Shown here piece after piece: positions 8,224 through 18,038 of a DNA stretch of 32,074 nt. This DNA comes from Dawidia soli (lineage in GTDB: Bacteria; Bacteroidota; Bacteroidia; Cytophagales; Cyclobacteriaceae). The stretch spans positions 1 to 32,074 of the forward strand of contig NZ_JAHESC010000064.1 in assembly GCF_018598185.1 (NCBI RefSeq). Reading direction: 5' to 3'. Each line of letters begins with the position of its first letter. The stretch's first letter is position 1. The position numbers and the translations under genes are program-made. The notes under the pieces were generated by a model. It saw only the letters and a program-made list of their open reading frames with translations, ran no database searches and was not told the origin of the DNA.

Positions 8224-10328
8224 GGTTTTTTAGATTGATTTATTTGATCGTTTATGATATAAAAACTTTCTTCTATGTATATATCCTGCAACAGCCGGTT
8301 GATCCAGGCGGTGTTGATATTCTTTTTATAATCGTCGGCAGGATCGGCCACCGCATCGCCGGGTAACAGGCCTATGCGATAGGCCTTTGTGCCCCCTGTT
8401 GCATGGGCACCGGTTTCCAGGGTTTGTTCCTGTTGACTGGCGGCCAGCCTATCGTTAAACAACAACGAGCCGCTATTGCCGCCCTCCTTCTGCAGGAGCC
8501 AGGTTGTGTAGTATTGCTGTTGTTTGAACGCTGCGGAAGCTGCTACGCGCTCGTCGCTTTTGGCACGCACGACTTTCAGGGGCAGGAACGGAAACGGATC
8601 ATAGTATGTTTTTTTCTGTACCGAGTCGGAAGGCAATGTATGCTCCATGTCTTGTTCGCGCACGGGCAAGGCATTTAACAGATCCGGCAGCGGAACATCG
8701 GGCACGACGCCCTTGCGTTGTACCGTTTTACCGTTGATGCGATAGATCTTCTGTTCGGTTATCGCTGTATAGCCGAACGGGCTTTTTGTTACACCGTTGA
8801 ATCCGGAGCTTGTGTTTTTAGGATCCAGCGGGTGAATGAGCTGCGCGGTTGCCTTGCCGCATGTGCGACTTCCGACAATAATGGCGCGATGATAATCTTT
8901 TAACGCCGCCGCCAGGAACTCCGACGCCGACGCACTGAGCGCGTTCACCATCAATACCAGCGGGCCGTTATAGATCGTGCCGCGATTCATGTCCTTCACG
9001 GTGACGATCTCGCCTCCTTTGCTTCTCAGGAGCCCGATCGGCCCGGCATCTATAAAGATACCCGCCATCGCCACGGCCTCTTGTAGTGATCCACCGCCGT
9101 TAAAGCGAACATCGAGGATAATACCTTCTATATTTTCCTTTTTCAGTTTAAGTATTGCCGCAGCCACATCGTTAGCACACCTGGACCCTTCGGTGCCGTT
9201 CCAGTCTGTATAAAATCCGGGCAGATAGATATACCCTATTTTTCGTTCGTCGCCTTGCAAGATGAAGCTTTTCACGATGTTATCGTCGTCGGACATTTTC
9301 TCCTTTTTCAGGATCGCTTTTGTTTGCTGACCACCCGGACCGTGAAGCTCTATTTCCAATGCCTGGTGATTCGATTCGTTGAGTATCAGCCCGACCTCAT
9401 GTGTATCGAGGCCGGCCAGATCTACCCAGTGACCTCCTTCCCATCGCAGCCGGTCCAGCACATCGCCGGTGTGGATCGCTCCCGACTTCCAGGCCGGCCC
9501 ACCGGGCGTAAGCTGATCTACTACCAGGTCGCCCATATCATTGGTCTTCAGCTGAAATCCGAATAGGTATCCTTCGGTGCTCAGCTCGCTCATAAAATCT
9601 TCCATCTCCTTGGGCGAGAAGTAATTCGTATGCGCATCGACGGCATTGGCCAGCGCCCGGAGCAGCGCTATCCCGACGTAATTCTCAAAGCCGGCGGTAT
9701 TGTTTAGTACGCGATTGAGCCGGGCAAGGTTTATTGTCTTTACCAGGTTGCGCGTAGCCGGCTCCTGGTTCTTTAGGAATATCGCTTCGGGCTCAGCGGT
9801 ATTCCTGTTCCTCGTGTTTGTTAAACGGACGAGCGTTTCGTATTTAAGCAACAGACGCCAGCGCTCAAAAATAAAGGCCTCGTCTTTTGTCCAGAGGGTG
9901 TCTTCGGTATAGGATTCCTTTACGTTGAAATCGAATGCGCGTTGTGTACCCTGGTTTATGGCCTGTGTAGCACGGGCAAGAGCCTTTTGGTAGCTTTTGG
10001 TGGCGGCCGGCAGGAAGTTCCAGCTTTTGCCATTTATTTCGTCATCGAGCTTGTTGCGATGGGCTTTCAGGGCTTGCACCTCGCCTTCGGTAAAGATGAG
10101 ACGTTCGGGATCGAGGTCGTCCAGGAAAAGGTCGAACGCGGCAGCAGAAAATGCATCGTCTATCGCCGGCGGGCTGTAATGCTCGGCTACGATCTTGTTC
10201 TTGAGCAGGAAAGCCTCTGTCTTAAAATTCATAACGGCCGGCGCATGCCCCTGGGCCCGGGCACCGGTACAGATCGCCGCTAGCCCCGATGTTACGAGTA
10301 ACAGGCGATGAAACGAAATACGATACAT
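8220..10328 (-). CDS. prc: Tail-specific (Prc/Tsp-like) S41 C-terminal-processing protease
   Basis: A 702-residue periplasmic serine protease, close to the length of E. coli Prc (682). It has a signal peptide ending near residue 26 (TGARAQ). A Prc-type helical N-terminal domain follows (YSPPAIDDAFSAAAFDLFLD, then DLDPERLIFTEGEV). The PDZ domain lies at about 250-335 (GFQLKTNDMGDLVVDQLTPG). The S41 core contains LDVRFNGGGSLQEAV and SASASEFLAAALKDY. Ser467 in that motif and Lys492 in CGKATAQ are exactly 25 residues apart, as are Ser452 and Lys477 of E. coli Prc, so the Ser-Lys dyad is intact. Such proteases cut periplasmic proteins from their C-terminal tails. It forms an operon with the exported helical protein downstream. 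Confidence 0.93.
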   Translation of the reverse strand: MYRISFHRLLLVTSGLAAICTGARAQGHAPAVMNFKTEAFLLKNKIVAEHYSPPAIDDAFSAAAFDLFLDDLDPERLIFTEGEVQALKAHRNKLDDEINGKSWNFLPAATKSYQKALARATQAINQGTQRAFDFNVKESYTEDTLWTKDEAFIFERWRLLLKYETLVRLTNTRNRNTAEPEAIFLKNQEPATRNLVKTINLARLNRVLNNTAGFENYVGIALLRALANAVDAHTNYFSPKEMEDFMSELSTEGYLFGFQLKTNDMGDLVVDQLTPGGPAWKSGAIHTGDVLDRLRWEGGHWVDLAGLDTHEVGLILNESNHQALEIELHGPGGQQTKAILKKEKMSDDDNIVKSFILQGDERKIGYIYLPGFYTDWNGTEGSRCANDVAAAILKLKKENIEGIILDVRFNGGGSLQEAVAMAGIFIDAGPIGLLRSKGGEIVTVKDMNRGTIYNGPLVLMVNALSASASEFLAAALKDYHRAIIVGSRTCGKATAQLIHPLDPKNTSSGFNGVTKSPFGYTAITEQKIYRINGKTVQRKGVVPDVPLPDLLNALPVREQDMEHTLPSDSVQKKTYYDPFPFLPLKVVRAKSDERVAASAAFKQQQYYTTWLLQKEGGNSGSLLFNDRLAASQQEQTLETGAHATGGTKAYRIGLLPGDAVADPADDYKKNINTAWINRLLQDIYIEESFYIINDQINQSKKP

Positions 10329-10344
10329 GGGCGTGAATATACTG

Positions 10345-10368
10345 AAAACAACCGCTCCATGAGGTTGT
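10345..10368 (-). terminator. Weak hairpin before the protease gene
   Basis: On the minus strand ACAACC and GGTTGT pair around a 9-base loop and are followed by TTT, between the stop of the four-TM protein gene (10378) and the protease start (10328). The stem is short and the T tract is poor, so it may be a weak terminator or chance. Confidence 0.3.
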
Positions 10369-10377
10369 GACCGGTGA

Positions 10378-10842
10378 TTATATCTGCCGATTTACCGGTA
10401 GCCGTTTCATTTTAGTATATCCTAACGCGGCGCCTACGCCAAAGATCATGTGTGCCAGGAGCAATTGTTTATAGTGGCCGGTATAGTCGGTTTTGGGCGG
10501 ATGGGGGTGGAGTTTGAAGGTCAGCATCCAACCGCCGATGCCGATCAGGCCGCTGATGGTGCCCAGTAGCAGACCATTGGCCAGCGTGGGCTTGCCGATG
10601 TTGCGTTGCCAGAGCTGGTCGTAGGCCGTTGTGAAAAGCATCCCTACGCCGTAGTGTACCAGCCAGCCGGCGGGACTTTTGGTGGGTATGGATTGCGGGC
10701 CGGGGAGGCGGTCTAAGAGCTTATTCAGGAGCTCGGGCTCCCGGAATTGCTTGCGTTGATGGCGTGCGGCGCCGTAACTGAATGCCGTCATGAGCGTGGT
10801 GCCGGCGAGGGCGGCGAGGGTAACTTTATCGACGTGTATCAT
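10378..10842 (-). CDS. Hypothetical four-TM membrane protein
   Basis: A 154-residue protein not recognised at family level. Four hydrophobic segments are visible: about 7-24 (VTLAALAGTTLMTAFSYG), 58-76 (AGWLVHYGVGMLFTTAYDQ), 85-108 (TLANGLLLGTISGLIGIGGW) and 128-145 (LLLAHMIFGVGAALGYT). A basic loop (RHQRKQFREPELLNK) lies between TM1 and TM2. It is probably an inner-membrane protein. The start codon follows directly after the terminator of the upstream basic-protein gene (T tract ends nine bases before the ATG), leaving little room for its own promoter. Expression may therefore depend on read-through. Confidence 0.75.
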   Translation of the reverse strand: MIHVDKVTLAALAGTTLMTAFSYGAARHQRKQFREPELLNKLLDRLPGPQSIPTKSPAGWLVHYGVGMLFTTAYDQLWQRNIGKPTLANGLLLGTISGLIGIGGWMLTFKLHPHPPKTDYTGHYKQLLLAHMIFGVGAALGYTKMKRLPVNRQI

Positions 10843-10850
10843 AGGCAGAT

Positions 10851-10875
10851 AAAAAAGGGCCTGTATGACAGGCCC
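10851..10875 (-). terminator. Rho-independent terminator of the basic-protein gene
   Basis: GGGCCTGT (10857-10864) pairs perfectly with ACAGGCCC (10868-10875) around the loop ATG. On the minus strand it is followed by six T (10856-10851). It follows the stop at 10898 by 22 bases and lies immediately upstream of the next start codon at 10842. Confidence 0.8.
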
Positions 10876-10897
10876 GGTAAAACATTTTTAGTGAAGA

Positions 10898-11179
10898 TCA
10901 GCGGCTGGAACGTTTGGCTGTTTTTCTTGCTCCCTTTTTTGCCGCGCTTTTTCTCGCGGTCTTCTTTGCGGGACCACGGCCGGTCTTCTTCGCGGCCTTT
11001 GCGCCTTTTTTAGCGGGTACTTTTGCTCCGGCTTTGCGGGCTTCGGACAAACCGATAGCAATGGCTTGTTTGCGGCTTGTTACTTTCTTGCCGCTGCGTC
11101 CGCTTTTGAGGGTGCCTTTTTTCTTTTCATGCATGGCACGTCCTACTTTCTTTTGTGCTGTTTTCGAATACTTTGCCAT
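10898..11179 (-). CDS. Lys/Ala-rich basic protein, DUF6496-like (histone H1-like tail)
   Basis: A 93-residue, extremely basic protein starting at ATG 11179. The open frame extends further upstream to 11545, but that part is antisense to the PPC gene and is not expected to be translated. The N-terminal half (MAKYSKTAQKKVGRAMHEKK, then GTLKSGRSGKKVTSRKQAIA) matches the short DUF6496 proteins: KVTSRKQAIAIGLSEARKAG is typical. The C-terminal half is a run of PAKK/AAKK/RKTA units like histone H1 tails, which implies nonspecific DNA or RNA binding. It has its own strong terminator at 10851-10875 and diverges from the PPC gene. Role unproven. Confidence 0.85.
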   Translation of the reverse strand: MAKYSKTAQKKVGRAMHEKKKGTLKSGRSGKKVTSRKQAIAIGLSEARKAGAKVPAKKGAKAAKKTGRGPAKKTARKSAAKKGARKTAKRSSR

Positions 11180-11294
11180 AGTCGTATTGTTTAAGCGTGT
11201 AATAGCAAGGGGTGCGAAATAATTATACCCGGCAGGTCTTTCCTGTCGCGGCACGGTATTTTCCCGCCATGGGTAAGAACATAAACAACTCTCT

Positions 11295-11813
11295 ATGAAA
11301 CATTTTGTTCTGGCGGTGTTGCTGGCGGCCCTGGCAGCACCTTCAACGCAGGCGCAATCGACACGAAAGACTCCGACCGCTATGAAAAAATATACCCGTG
11401 TACCGGCAGGGTACCTGATGGTGCTGCGCCAGGGCGACAGCATCCTGAACGAAATTGAAACGCTGGCGCAGGTGGAAAAGATCCCCTCGGCTACGTTTAG
11501 CGGCATGGGGTTCGTGAACATCACGTTCGGGTTCTTTGATTTCAAGACGCGTCACTATACTCCGAAGGAGTTTCGCGATGTAGAGCTGGCGTCGATGCAG
11601 GGCACGATCGCGTGGCAGAAGGGCAAGGTGTCTTTGCATGCGCACGGTGTGGTGACGGACAAAACGTTTCAGGCATATGGCGGCCACATACTAAAGGGCG
11701 CGGTCGGCACCGGCTCGGTAGAGATCCTCGTGACCGTGCATGATCAGCCGTTGGAGCGGGTGTTTGAAGACGCGCTTGGCGCGAATGTGCTCAGCCTGGA
11801 AGGCACGAAGTGA
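11295..11813 (+). CDS. Exported PPC/DUF296-domain protein
   Basis: A 172-residue protein. Residues 1-20 look like a cleavable signal peptide (LAVLLAALAAPSTQAQ). The rest is a single PPC (DUF296) domain: GYLMVLRQGDSILNEIETLA, then FSGMGFVNITFGFFDF, and the conserved HAHGVVTDKTFQAYGGHILK near 115-134, with histidines that often bind a metal in this fold. The domain is known from plant AT-hook proteins and from single-domain bacterial proteins usually called DNA-binding. An exported copy cannot act on chromosomal DNA, so here it is more likely a periplasmic ligand- or metal-binding trimer. Its stop codon abuts that of the convergent GAF kinase (TGATCA shared at 11811-11816). Confidence 0.85.
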   Translation: MKHFVLAVLLAALAAPSTQAQSTRKTPTAMKKYTRVPAGYLMVLRQGDSILNEIETLAQVEKIPSATFSGMGFVNITFGFFDFKTRHYTPKEFRDVELASMQGTIAWQKGKVSLHAHGVVTDKTFQAYGGHILKGAVGTGSVEILVTVHDQPLERVFEDALGANVLSLEGTK

Positions 11814-13034
11814 TCAGGCCTTGGGTAAGGCTACATAGAACGTGGCGCCTTTGCCTTCTTCGGCGTGTGCGCGGACGGTGCCGCCGTGTTTGGCAACGAT
11901 GCGCTGTACGATGGACAGGCCGATGCCTGTACCTTCAAACTCGCGTGGTGAATGGAGCCGCTGGAAGACGCCGAACAGCTTGTGGGCATACGCCATATCA
12001 AAGCCCACGCCGTTGTCCTTGATATAGTAGATGATCTCTCCGGGCTCTTCGTAAAAGCCGATCTCGATCACGGTGCGTTCCTGTCGCCGGGTATATTTCA
12101 ACGCATTGGAGACGAGGTTTACCCATACCTGCTGGAGCAGCACGGCGTCGGCCTGTATGGGCGGTAATGCCTGAATGGTAAAATCGATGCTGCGCGCGGG
12201 GTCTTCGGCCTCCTGGGCCGTTTTACACACGGCGCGTACCACGTCGTTTACCTGGACCGTTGTTTTGAGGAGCGGCTTCTGGCCCATGCGAAAGAATGCC
12301 AGCAGGTCATCGATGAGCTGGTTCATGTGTTTGGCATTGGTGAGCACGCGTTGTGCCAGGCCTTTGCCGGTTTCATTCAGGCCGTCGGTGTGGTTTTCCA
12401 GGAGGATGTGCAGGTATCCGTCGATGGAGCGCAGCGGTGCGCGGAGGTCGTGCGATACGGAATATGAGAATGCTTCGAGCTCTTTGTTGGCGGCCTCCAG
12501 CTGCGCGGTGCGCTCCTGCACGCGCGCTTCCAGCGAGCGGTACAGCTCGATGTTCTCCAGGGTAACGGCGGTGATATCGGCCAGGGACTGGAGTACCTTG
12601 AGCTCGGCGGCGCTGGGCATGTGCCGGGTGGCCCAGTAGTTGCCGATGGCGCCGAGGGGGTTTTGCATGCGGATGGGCACCATGGCCAGGCTCTTGACGA
12701 AGGTGGGCCGATAGGCTTCTACGGGGATGCGCGGGTCGTTGTAAATGTCTTCGATCGCCACGGCCTGGCGATGCGTCATGGCCCAGCCGCTGATGCAGGT
12801 GTGCAGCGGAAAGCGGCTGCCTTTCCACAGGGGCGAGATGGCATCTTCGTCGGCATAGAAGCACAGGTCTCCGTCGCGTAGGACAAAGGTTGCGCCGTCG
12901 GCGCCGGTGAGCTTGCGGGCCGCGGTGCGCACGATCCGCATGACGGTTTCCAGGTCACGGGCCAGGGACAGTTCTTGCACGACGCCGACCAGCAGGTCGA
13001 CACTCGGGTTTTCGACAATGGGTTGCATGGGCAC
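11814..13034 (-). CDS. GAF-domain sensor histidine kinase
   Basis: A 406-residue soluble kinase with no transmembrane segment. A GAF domain spans about 15-165 (ADGATFVLRDGDLCFYADED, then HTCISGWAMTHRQAVAIEDI), followed by a coiled coil (SLEARVQERTAQLEAANKEL). In the HisKA dimerisation box FSYSVSHDLRAPLRSIDGYL, His195 is the phospho-acceptor. The HATPase domain has N box NLVSNALKYT, G1 DNGVGFD and G2 GTGIGLSIVQRIVAKHGG. The GAF lacks an obvious bilin-binding Cys, so the ligand is unknown. It is the last gene in the signalling block, 110 bp after the receiver gene. That gap has an AT-rich stretch (about 13055-13080) that could hold a separate promoter, so operon membership is uncertain. Confidence 0.92.
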   Translation of the reverse strand: MPMQPIVENPSVDLLVGVVQELSLARDLETVMRIVRTAARKLTGADGATFVLRDGDLCFYADEDAISPLWKGSRFPLHTCISGWAMTHRQAVAIEDIYNDPRIPVEAYRPTFVKSLAMVPIRMQNPLGAIGNYWATRHMPSAAELKVLQSLADITAVTLENIELYRSLEARVQERTAQLEAANKELEAFSYSVSHDLRAPLRSIDGYLHILLENHTDGLNETGKGLAQRVLTNAKHMNQLIDDLLAFFRMGQKPLLKTTVQVNDVVRAVCKTAQEAEDPARSIDFTIQALPPIQADAVLLQQVWVNLVSNALKYTRRQERTVIEIGFYEEPGEIIYYIKDNGVGFDMAYAHKLFGVFQRLHSPREFEGTGIGLSIVQRIVAKHGGTVRAHAEEGKGATFYVALPKA

Positions 13035-13144
13035 AAGTGTTGGCCGAGGAAGATACGAAAAAATAAATATAAAATAACGATACGGCCCAGGGTTCGGGCG
13101 TCAGACCGTGGTTGCGGCCGTTGTGTAGGGTGCGTTTCCGGCGG

Positions 13145-13551
13145 TCACTGCAGGCTTTCCGCCAGCATCTGGCGAAAGCGCTCGATCATGAGGGTACCGG
13201 CTTCCAGCGTGAACGGTTTTACGAAATAGTCGCGGGCGCCCTGCTCCAGGCATTGCTGGCGCTCGTGGTCGTTGTTGGAAGTTGAGTAGATGACCACCTG
13301 TATATGGCGAAGATGCGACTGCTCCTTGAGCATGGTGAGGGTCTGCAGGCCGTTGAGCACAGGCATGTTCAGGTCGAGCACGATGAGGGCAGGCAGTCCG
13401 TTGGGCGGCAACCCGGCGAGGTAGGAGAGGGCTTCTTCGCCGTTCTCGCGAAAGACGACGATATCGCCCAGGCCAGCTTCGCTGAAATACTCCTGCATGA
13501 TGAAGTGGTCTTCGGGGTCGTCGTCGACAACGAGTATTTTAAAATCGTGGT

Positions 13552-13555
<4 letters not shown>
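13145..13555 (-). CDS. Single-domain response regulator (receiver only)
   Basis: A 136-residue CheY/Rcp1-like receiver with no output domain. The acidic pair is D11-D13 (VVDDDPEDH), the phospho-acceptor is Asp61 (LIVLDLNMPVLNG), the switch residues lie in YSTSNND near 90-96, and Lys113 is in DYFVKPF. The start overlaps the stop of the PAS kinase by four bases (ATGA), so that kinase is the likely cognate donor. Having no DNA-binding domain, it would pass the phosphate on or act by protein contact; the downstream partner is not in the window, unless it is the GAF kinase. It completes the stressosome/two-component operon. Confidence 0.95.
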
Positions 13556-15200
<1,645 letters not shown>

Positions 15201-15204
<4 letters not shown>

Positions 15205-16226
15205 CGGCTTGGATTGATGGTGGCTACGAGAATGGAGGCGTCGTCGGTGCGGCGCGAAAAGTCTTTATAGAGGCATGCGGCCAGGATGATGCTGTCGTAT
15301 TTAAAGATCGACGGGTATTTGGTGAGGTCCCACCGGGTGCGGATCCCGTCGGAGCACAGAATGAGGTGCTGGTTCTTTTCACCAGGGATCCGGGTATCTT
15401 TCATAGTGCCGGGGATGTTGAGGCCGATGATGCCATTGTAGGACATATAGTTTTTGAAGAGCAGACCGGTATAGGTGCGGCTGCTGATGTTGCCAATACC
15501 ACAAAACATCCACTCATTGTCCGTTTTATTATACGATACGATTGTTCCTACCATGCCCCGGGTCTTTTTCACCTGGCTATGGATATAGCGCAGCGTTTCA
15601 AGGGGCGAATCGCCCGGGGTGTGTTGAAACGCGTCCAGCCCGGTCTGTACGGCCTCGTGTGCGGCTTCGCCATGGCCCAGCCCGTCGGCGAAGAAGATGC
15701 TCAGGCCATGTTGGCTGTGCTTGACCCGGTGGCCGTCGCCCGAGACGGTCTCGCCCGGTTTGGGCACATTGAGACTGGCGACCCGGATCTCCGCCTTGGT
15801 TGCCGGCTCACATTTCTTTACCGCCATTTGCGCGTAAACAATTGTGCCCCAGTTCCGGAGAGAGTAGAGCTCGAAGGAGTCGCTCAGACGCTGGATCGCA
15901 CCCAGCCCGTGGCCGAGGGTATTGCGCGTCGAGACGCCATCTTTCATCATGCGGGCGGGGTCGCTCATGCCCGGGCCGTTGTCGATGCACAACAGCTCGA
16001 GCACGGGGTTGTCGGGGCCGCAAGGTACCAGGCGATACAGGATCTCGCCACTGCCGGCGTACTTGATGAGGTTGGAGGTCAGCTCGGATACGACGATGTC
16101 GACCTCGCCCACGCGGGTTTTTGAAAAGCCTGCCAGCACCACGCGGGAGTGAATTTCCCGTTTGATAATCGCCACATGACTCCGGTCTTCGACGACATAG
16201 CTGGTGAAGTGCGGCGGATTATCCAT
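15201..16226 (-). CDS. RsbT-like kinase fused to RsbX/SpoIIE-type PP2C phosphatase
   Basis: A 341-residue two-domain protein. Residues 1-140 form a GHKL anti-sigma-type ATPase: N box VVSELTSNLIKYAG with Glu48 and Asn52, G1 DNGPGMS at 82-88, G2 GHGLGAIQRL. All key residues are present, so it should bind ATP. Residues about 145-338 are a SpoIIE/RsbX PP2C-like phosphatase, with metal-binding Asp164 (VSGDGH), Asp181 (FFADGLGHGEAAH), CSDGIRT near 310 and DDASILVA at the end. In B. subtilis RsbX dephosphorylates RsbS and RsbR to reset the stressosome. This fusion carries both a kinase-like and a phosphatase activity. It overlaps rsbT by eight bases and the PAS kinase by four. Confidence 0.92.
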
Positions 16227-16635
16227 TCTTCCACTTGATCACCGTCACGGTCGTTCCTTTTCCGGGGGTGGATTGAATATCGAATTCGCTGACCAGGCGC
16301 CTGGCCCCGGGCAGTCCCAGCCCCAGGCTTTTGCCGGTGGAGTATCCGTCTTTCATGGCCAGGGCAACATCGGATATGCCCGGCCCTTTGTCTTCAAAGA
16401 CCAGGCGTATGCCGTTTTCCCTTCCTTTGCTCACGACCTCGATAAACACTTTTCCTCCTTTTGCATACTTTAACATATTGCGCACGAGCTCACTGGCGGC
16501 CGTGATCAGCTTGGTCTGGTTGACGAGCCCCATGCCGATCTTGGTAGCATATTCTTTGACGCGGTTGCGAAGCGGAACGACATCCTGCTCTTTCACGACC
16601 GCCATCGTATCCTTATTCAGTGTCAGCATCGTCAT
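16219..16635 (-). CDS. rsbT: RsbT, stressosome serine/threonine switch kinase
   Basis: A 138-residue GHKL kinase matching RsbT (133 residues in B. subtilis) throughout. The N box is TAASELVRNMLKYAKGG (Glu49, Asn53), G1 is EDKGPGISD at 81-89, the lid is DGYSTGKSLGLGLPG at 96-110, and the end is TVTVIKW. In the stressosome RsbT is held by RsbR/RsbS; on stress it phosphorylates both and leaves to activate a partner, RsbU in Bacillus. No RsbU is encoded here. The frame overlaps rsbS by 23 bases. An alternative ATG at 16605 (M11) would remove the overlap and has an AAGGA four bases upstream, so the start is uncertain. Confidence 0.95.
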   Translation of the reverse strand: MTMLTLNKDTMAVVKEQDVVPLRNRVKEYATKIGMGLVNQTKLITAASELVRNMLKYAKGGKVFIEVVSKGRENGIRLVFEDKGPGISDVALAMKDGYSTGKSLGLGLPGARRLVSEFDIQSTPGKGTTVTVIKWKNG

Positions 16636-17008
16636 CCGGAGTTCCGTCGGTTAGTGCAATTCTAGAACGAAGCAATTCCATTCCCCGTTCTACGTTGAGT
16701 GCACAGTGAACTCCTTTCAGGGGCAACCCCAATTCAATGAGCGTGATAGCGACTGCGGGTTGCATCCCGACGACGACGGTTTCGGCGTCCATGATTTTGG
16801 ACATCGAAGCGATGTTGCCGATGATACGCCCCATAAAAGAGTCGATAATAGAAACCGCCGAGATGTCGATCAGCACCCCCTGGGCGCCGGTCTTGCTCAC
16901 CATCTGGACGAGGTCCGATTCAAGGTTCTCTGCCAGGCGGTCATAGAGGTCCACCTGAATCGTTACCAACAGGAACGGACCCATCCGTAGTATCGGTATC
17001 TTCTCCAT
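16613..17008 (-). CDS. rsbS: RsbS, stressosome scaffold STAS protein
   Basis: A 131-residue single STAS domain. It has the typical beginning EKIPILRMGPFLLVTIQVDL and the phosphorylatable Ser57 in IIDSFMGRIIG, which corresponds to Ser59 of B. subtilis RsbS. The last 15 residues are an acidic tail (DGTPDDDADTE) beyond the domain. RsbS builds the stressosome core together with RsbR and sequesters RsbT. It starts six bases after the rsbR stop and overlaps rsbT, which indicates one operon with matched stoichiometry. Confidence 0.95.
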   Translation of the reverse strand: MEKIPILRMGPFLLVTIQVDLYDRLAENLESDLVQMVSKTGAQGVLIDISAVSIIDSFMGRIIGNIASMSKIMDAETVVVGMQPAVAITLIELGLPLKGVHCALNVERGMELLRSRIALTDGTPDDDADTE

Positions 17009-17014
17009 ATAATC

Positions 17015-17881
17015 TTATGCGTTCTCTTTTTCGAATCTGCGTTTTTTCACTACTTCCAGTTGAAGCATGGTGTAGGCCGTGCGTAATGCGCTGGCCAGGC
17101 TGGCTTTGGTAATGATCTGGGAAAGGTCGATGCCGAGGTGTACGACGGTTTGGGCGATTTCGGGGCGAATGCCGCTGATGATACACTCGGCGCCCATGAG
17201 GCGGGTAGCGCTTACGGTTTTGATCAGGTGTTGTGCTACCAGTGAGTCGACGGCCGGTACCCCGGAGATGTCGAGGATGGCGATGCTGCTGCCGCTTTCG
17301 ACGATCTCTTGTAATAGGTTTTCCATGACGATCTGCGTGCGGGAGCTATCGAGGGTACCAATGATGGGTAATGCCAGGATGCCATCCCACACGCGGATGA
17401 CAGGCGTGGAGATCTCCGCGATCTCGTCGGTTTGACGAAGGATAACCTCTTCGCGGCCTTTGATGAATGTTTCAAATGTCACGATGCCAAAGCTGTCGAT
17501 CAGTTTGCTGATCTTGAGGCTCTGCGCATAGAGGATCACGGGGTCTTTAATTTCCTGTTGCAGGGTTTCCAGCAGTGCGTCTTTCAGACTGAAGACATAT
17601 ACACCGGTCTCGCGGGGGGAAAAGCCTTGTCTGGCGCGCGACACGGAAATGCCTGCCAGAATATCGGTGACTGTGTCGAACTGCGACGACTCCGCATCGC
17701 CGACGGTATCATCGGAAAGATTGTTCAGCAGCGCATCCAGCAGCTCTTCGGATTGTACGCGCAGGTCTTCATTGTTCATGAGGTCGTCGCGTAAGCCTTC
17801 TTCGGCCAGCTGGTTTTTCATCCACAGTTCTAAAATGGCTTTCTTTCTCTTCTGGAGAATTTTAATAGATTCGTTTTTCAT
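17015..17881 (-). CDS. rsbR: RsbR, stressosome sensor with RsbRD-type N-terminus
   Basis: I take ATG 17881 as the start (288 residues, MKNESIKILQKRKKAILELW). The open frame extends 17 codons further up, but that part looks non-coding. Residues 1-155 are an all-helical input domain of the RsbRD_N kind (KKAILELWMKNQLAEEGL), not the globin-like fold of RsbRA. Residues about 160-275 are the STAS domain (LALPIIGTLDSSRTQIVMEN, then IAILDISGVPAVDSLVAQ). The two sites matching Thr171 and Thr205 of B. subtilis RsbRA are Ser179 and Ser213, with the same 34-residue spacing. It is the only RsbR in the operon and is the first gene. It senses an unknown signal and co-assembles with RsbS. Confidence 0.93.
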   Translation of the reverse strand: MKNESIKILQKRKKAILELWMKNQLAEEGLRDDLMNNEDLRVQSEELLDALLNNLSDDTVGDAESSQFDTVTDILAGISVSRARQGFSPRETGVYVFSLKDALLETLQQEIKDPVILYAQSLKISKLIDSFGIVTFETFIKGREEVILRQTDEIAEISTPVIRVWDGILALPIIGTLDSSRTQIVMENLLQEIVESGSSIAILDISGVPAVDSLVAQHLIKTVSATRLMGAECIISGIRPEIAQTVVHLGIDLSQIITKASLASALRTAYTMLQLEVVKKRRFEKENA

Positions 17882-17969
17882 GAATGGTTTACGGGTAGCG
17901 TGAAGCTTGCAGCCTTGCAATATCCCGACCAAATCAAAATCGCAGCTATATAGGGCATTTTGACGATTA

Positions 17970-18024
17970 TTTGGGGAATTCGATACACGGACGTGTGGCG
18001 CGTAAGTGTATAAAATTCCCCAAA
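17970..18024. repeat. 55-bp hyphenated inverted repeat between copper and stressosome operons
   Basis: TTTGGGGAATT (17970-17980) pairs perfectly with AATTCCCCAAA (18014-18024). After a 3-base internal loop on each side, TACAC (17984-17988) pairs with GTGTA (18006-18010). It lies between the stop of the DUF3347 gene (18039) and the rsbR start (17881). On the plus strand it is followed by a T-rich run (18029-18036), but no plus-strand gene ends here. On the minus strand no T tract follows. It could be a terminator of the copper cluster, an operator of the stressosome operon, or a small mobile-element remnant. Confidence 0.6.
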
Positions 18025-18038
18025 CTTGTTTTTTTTGT

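Noticed and set aside
11180-11545. N-terminal extension of the Lys/Ala-rich basic protein
   Set aside because: It lies antisense to the PPC gene. The DUF6496-like sequence begins exactly at ATG 11179.
13055-13120. Terminator after the receiver gene
   Set aside because: ACGGCC and GGCCGT can pair, but the loop is about 28 bases and the following T-rich sequence is interrupted; too weak to call.
17882-17932. Earlier start for RsbR at 17932
   Set aside because: The extra 17 residues (beginning MVGILQGCKLH) are unlike RsbR N-termini; the family-like sequence begins at ATG 17881.
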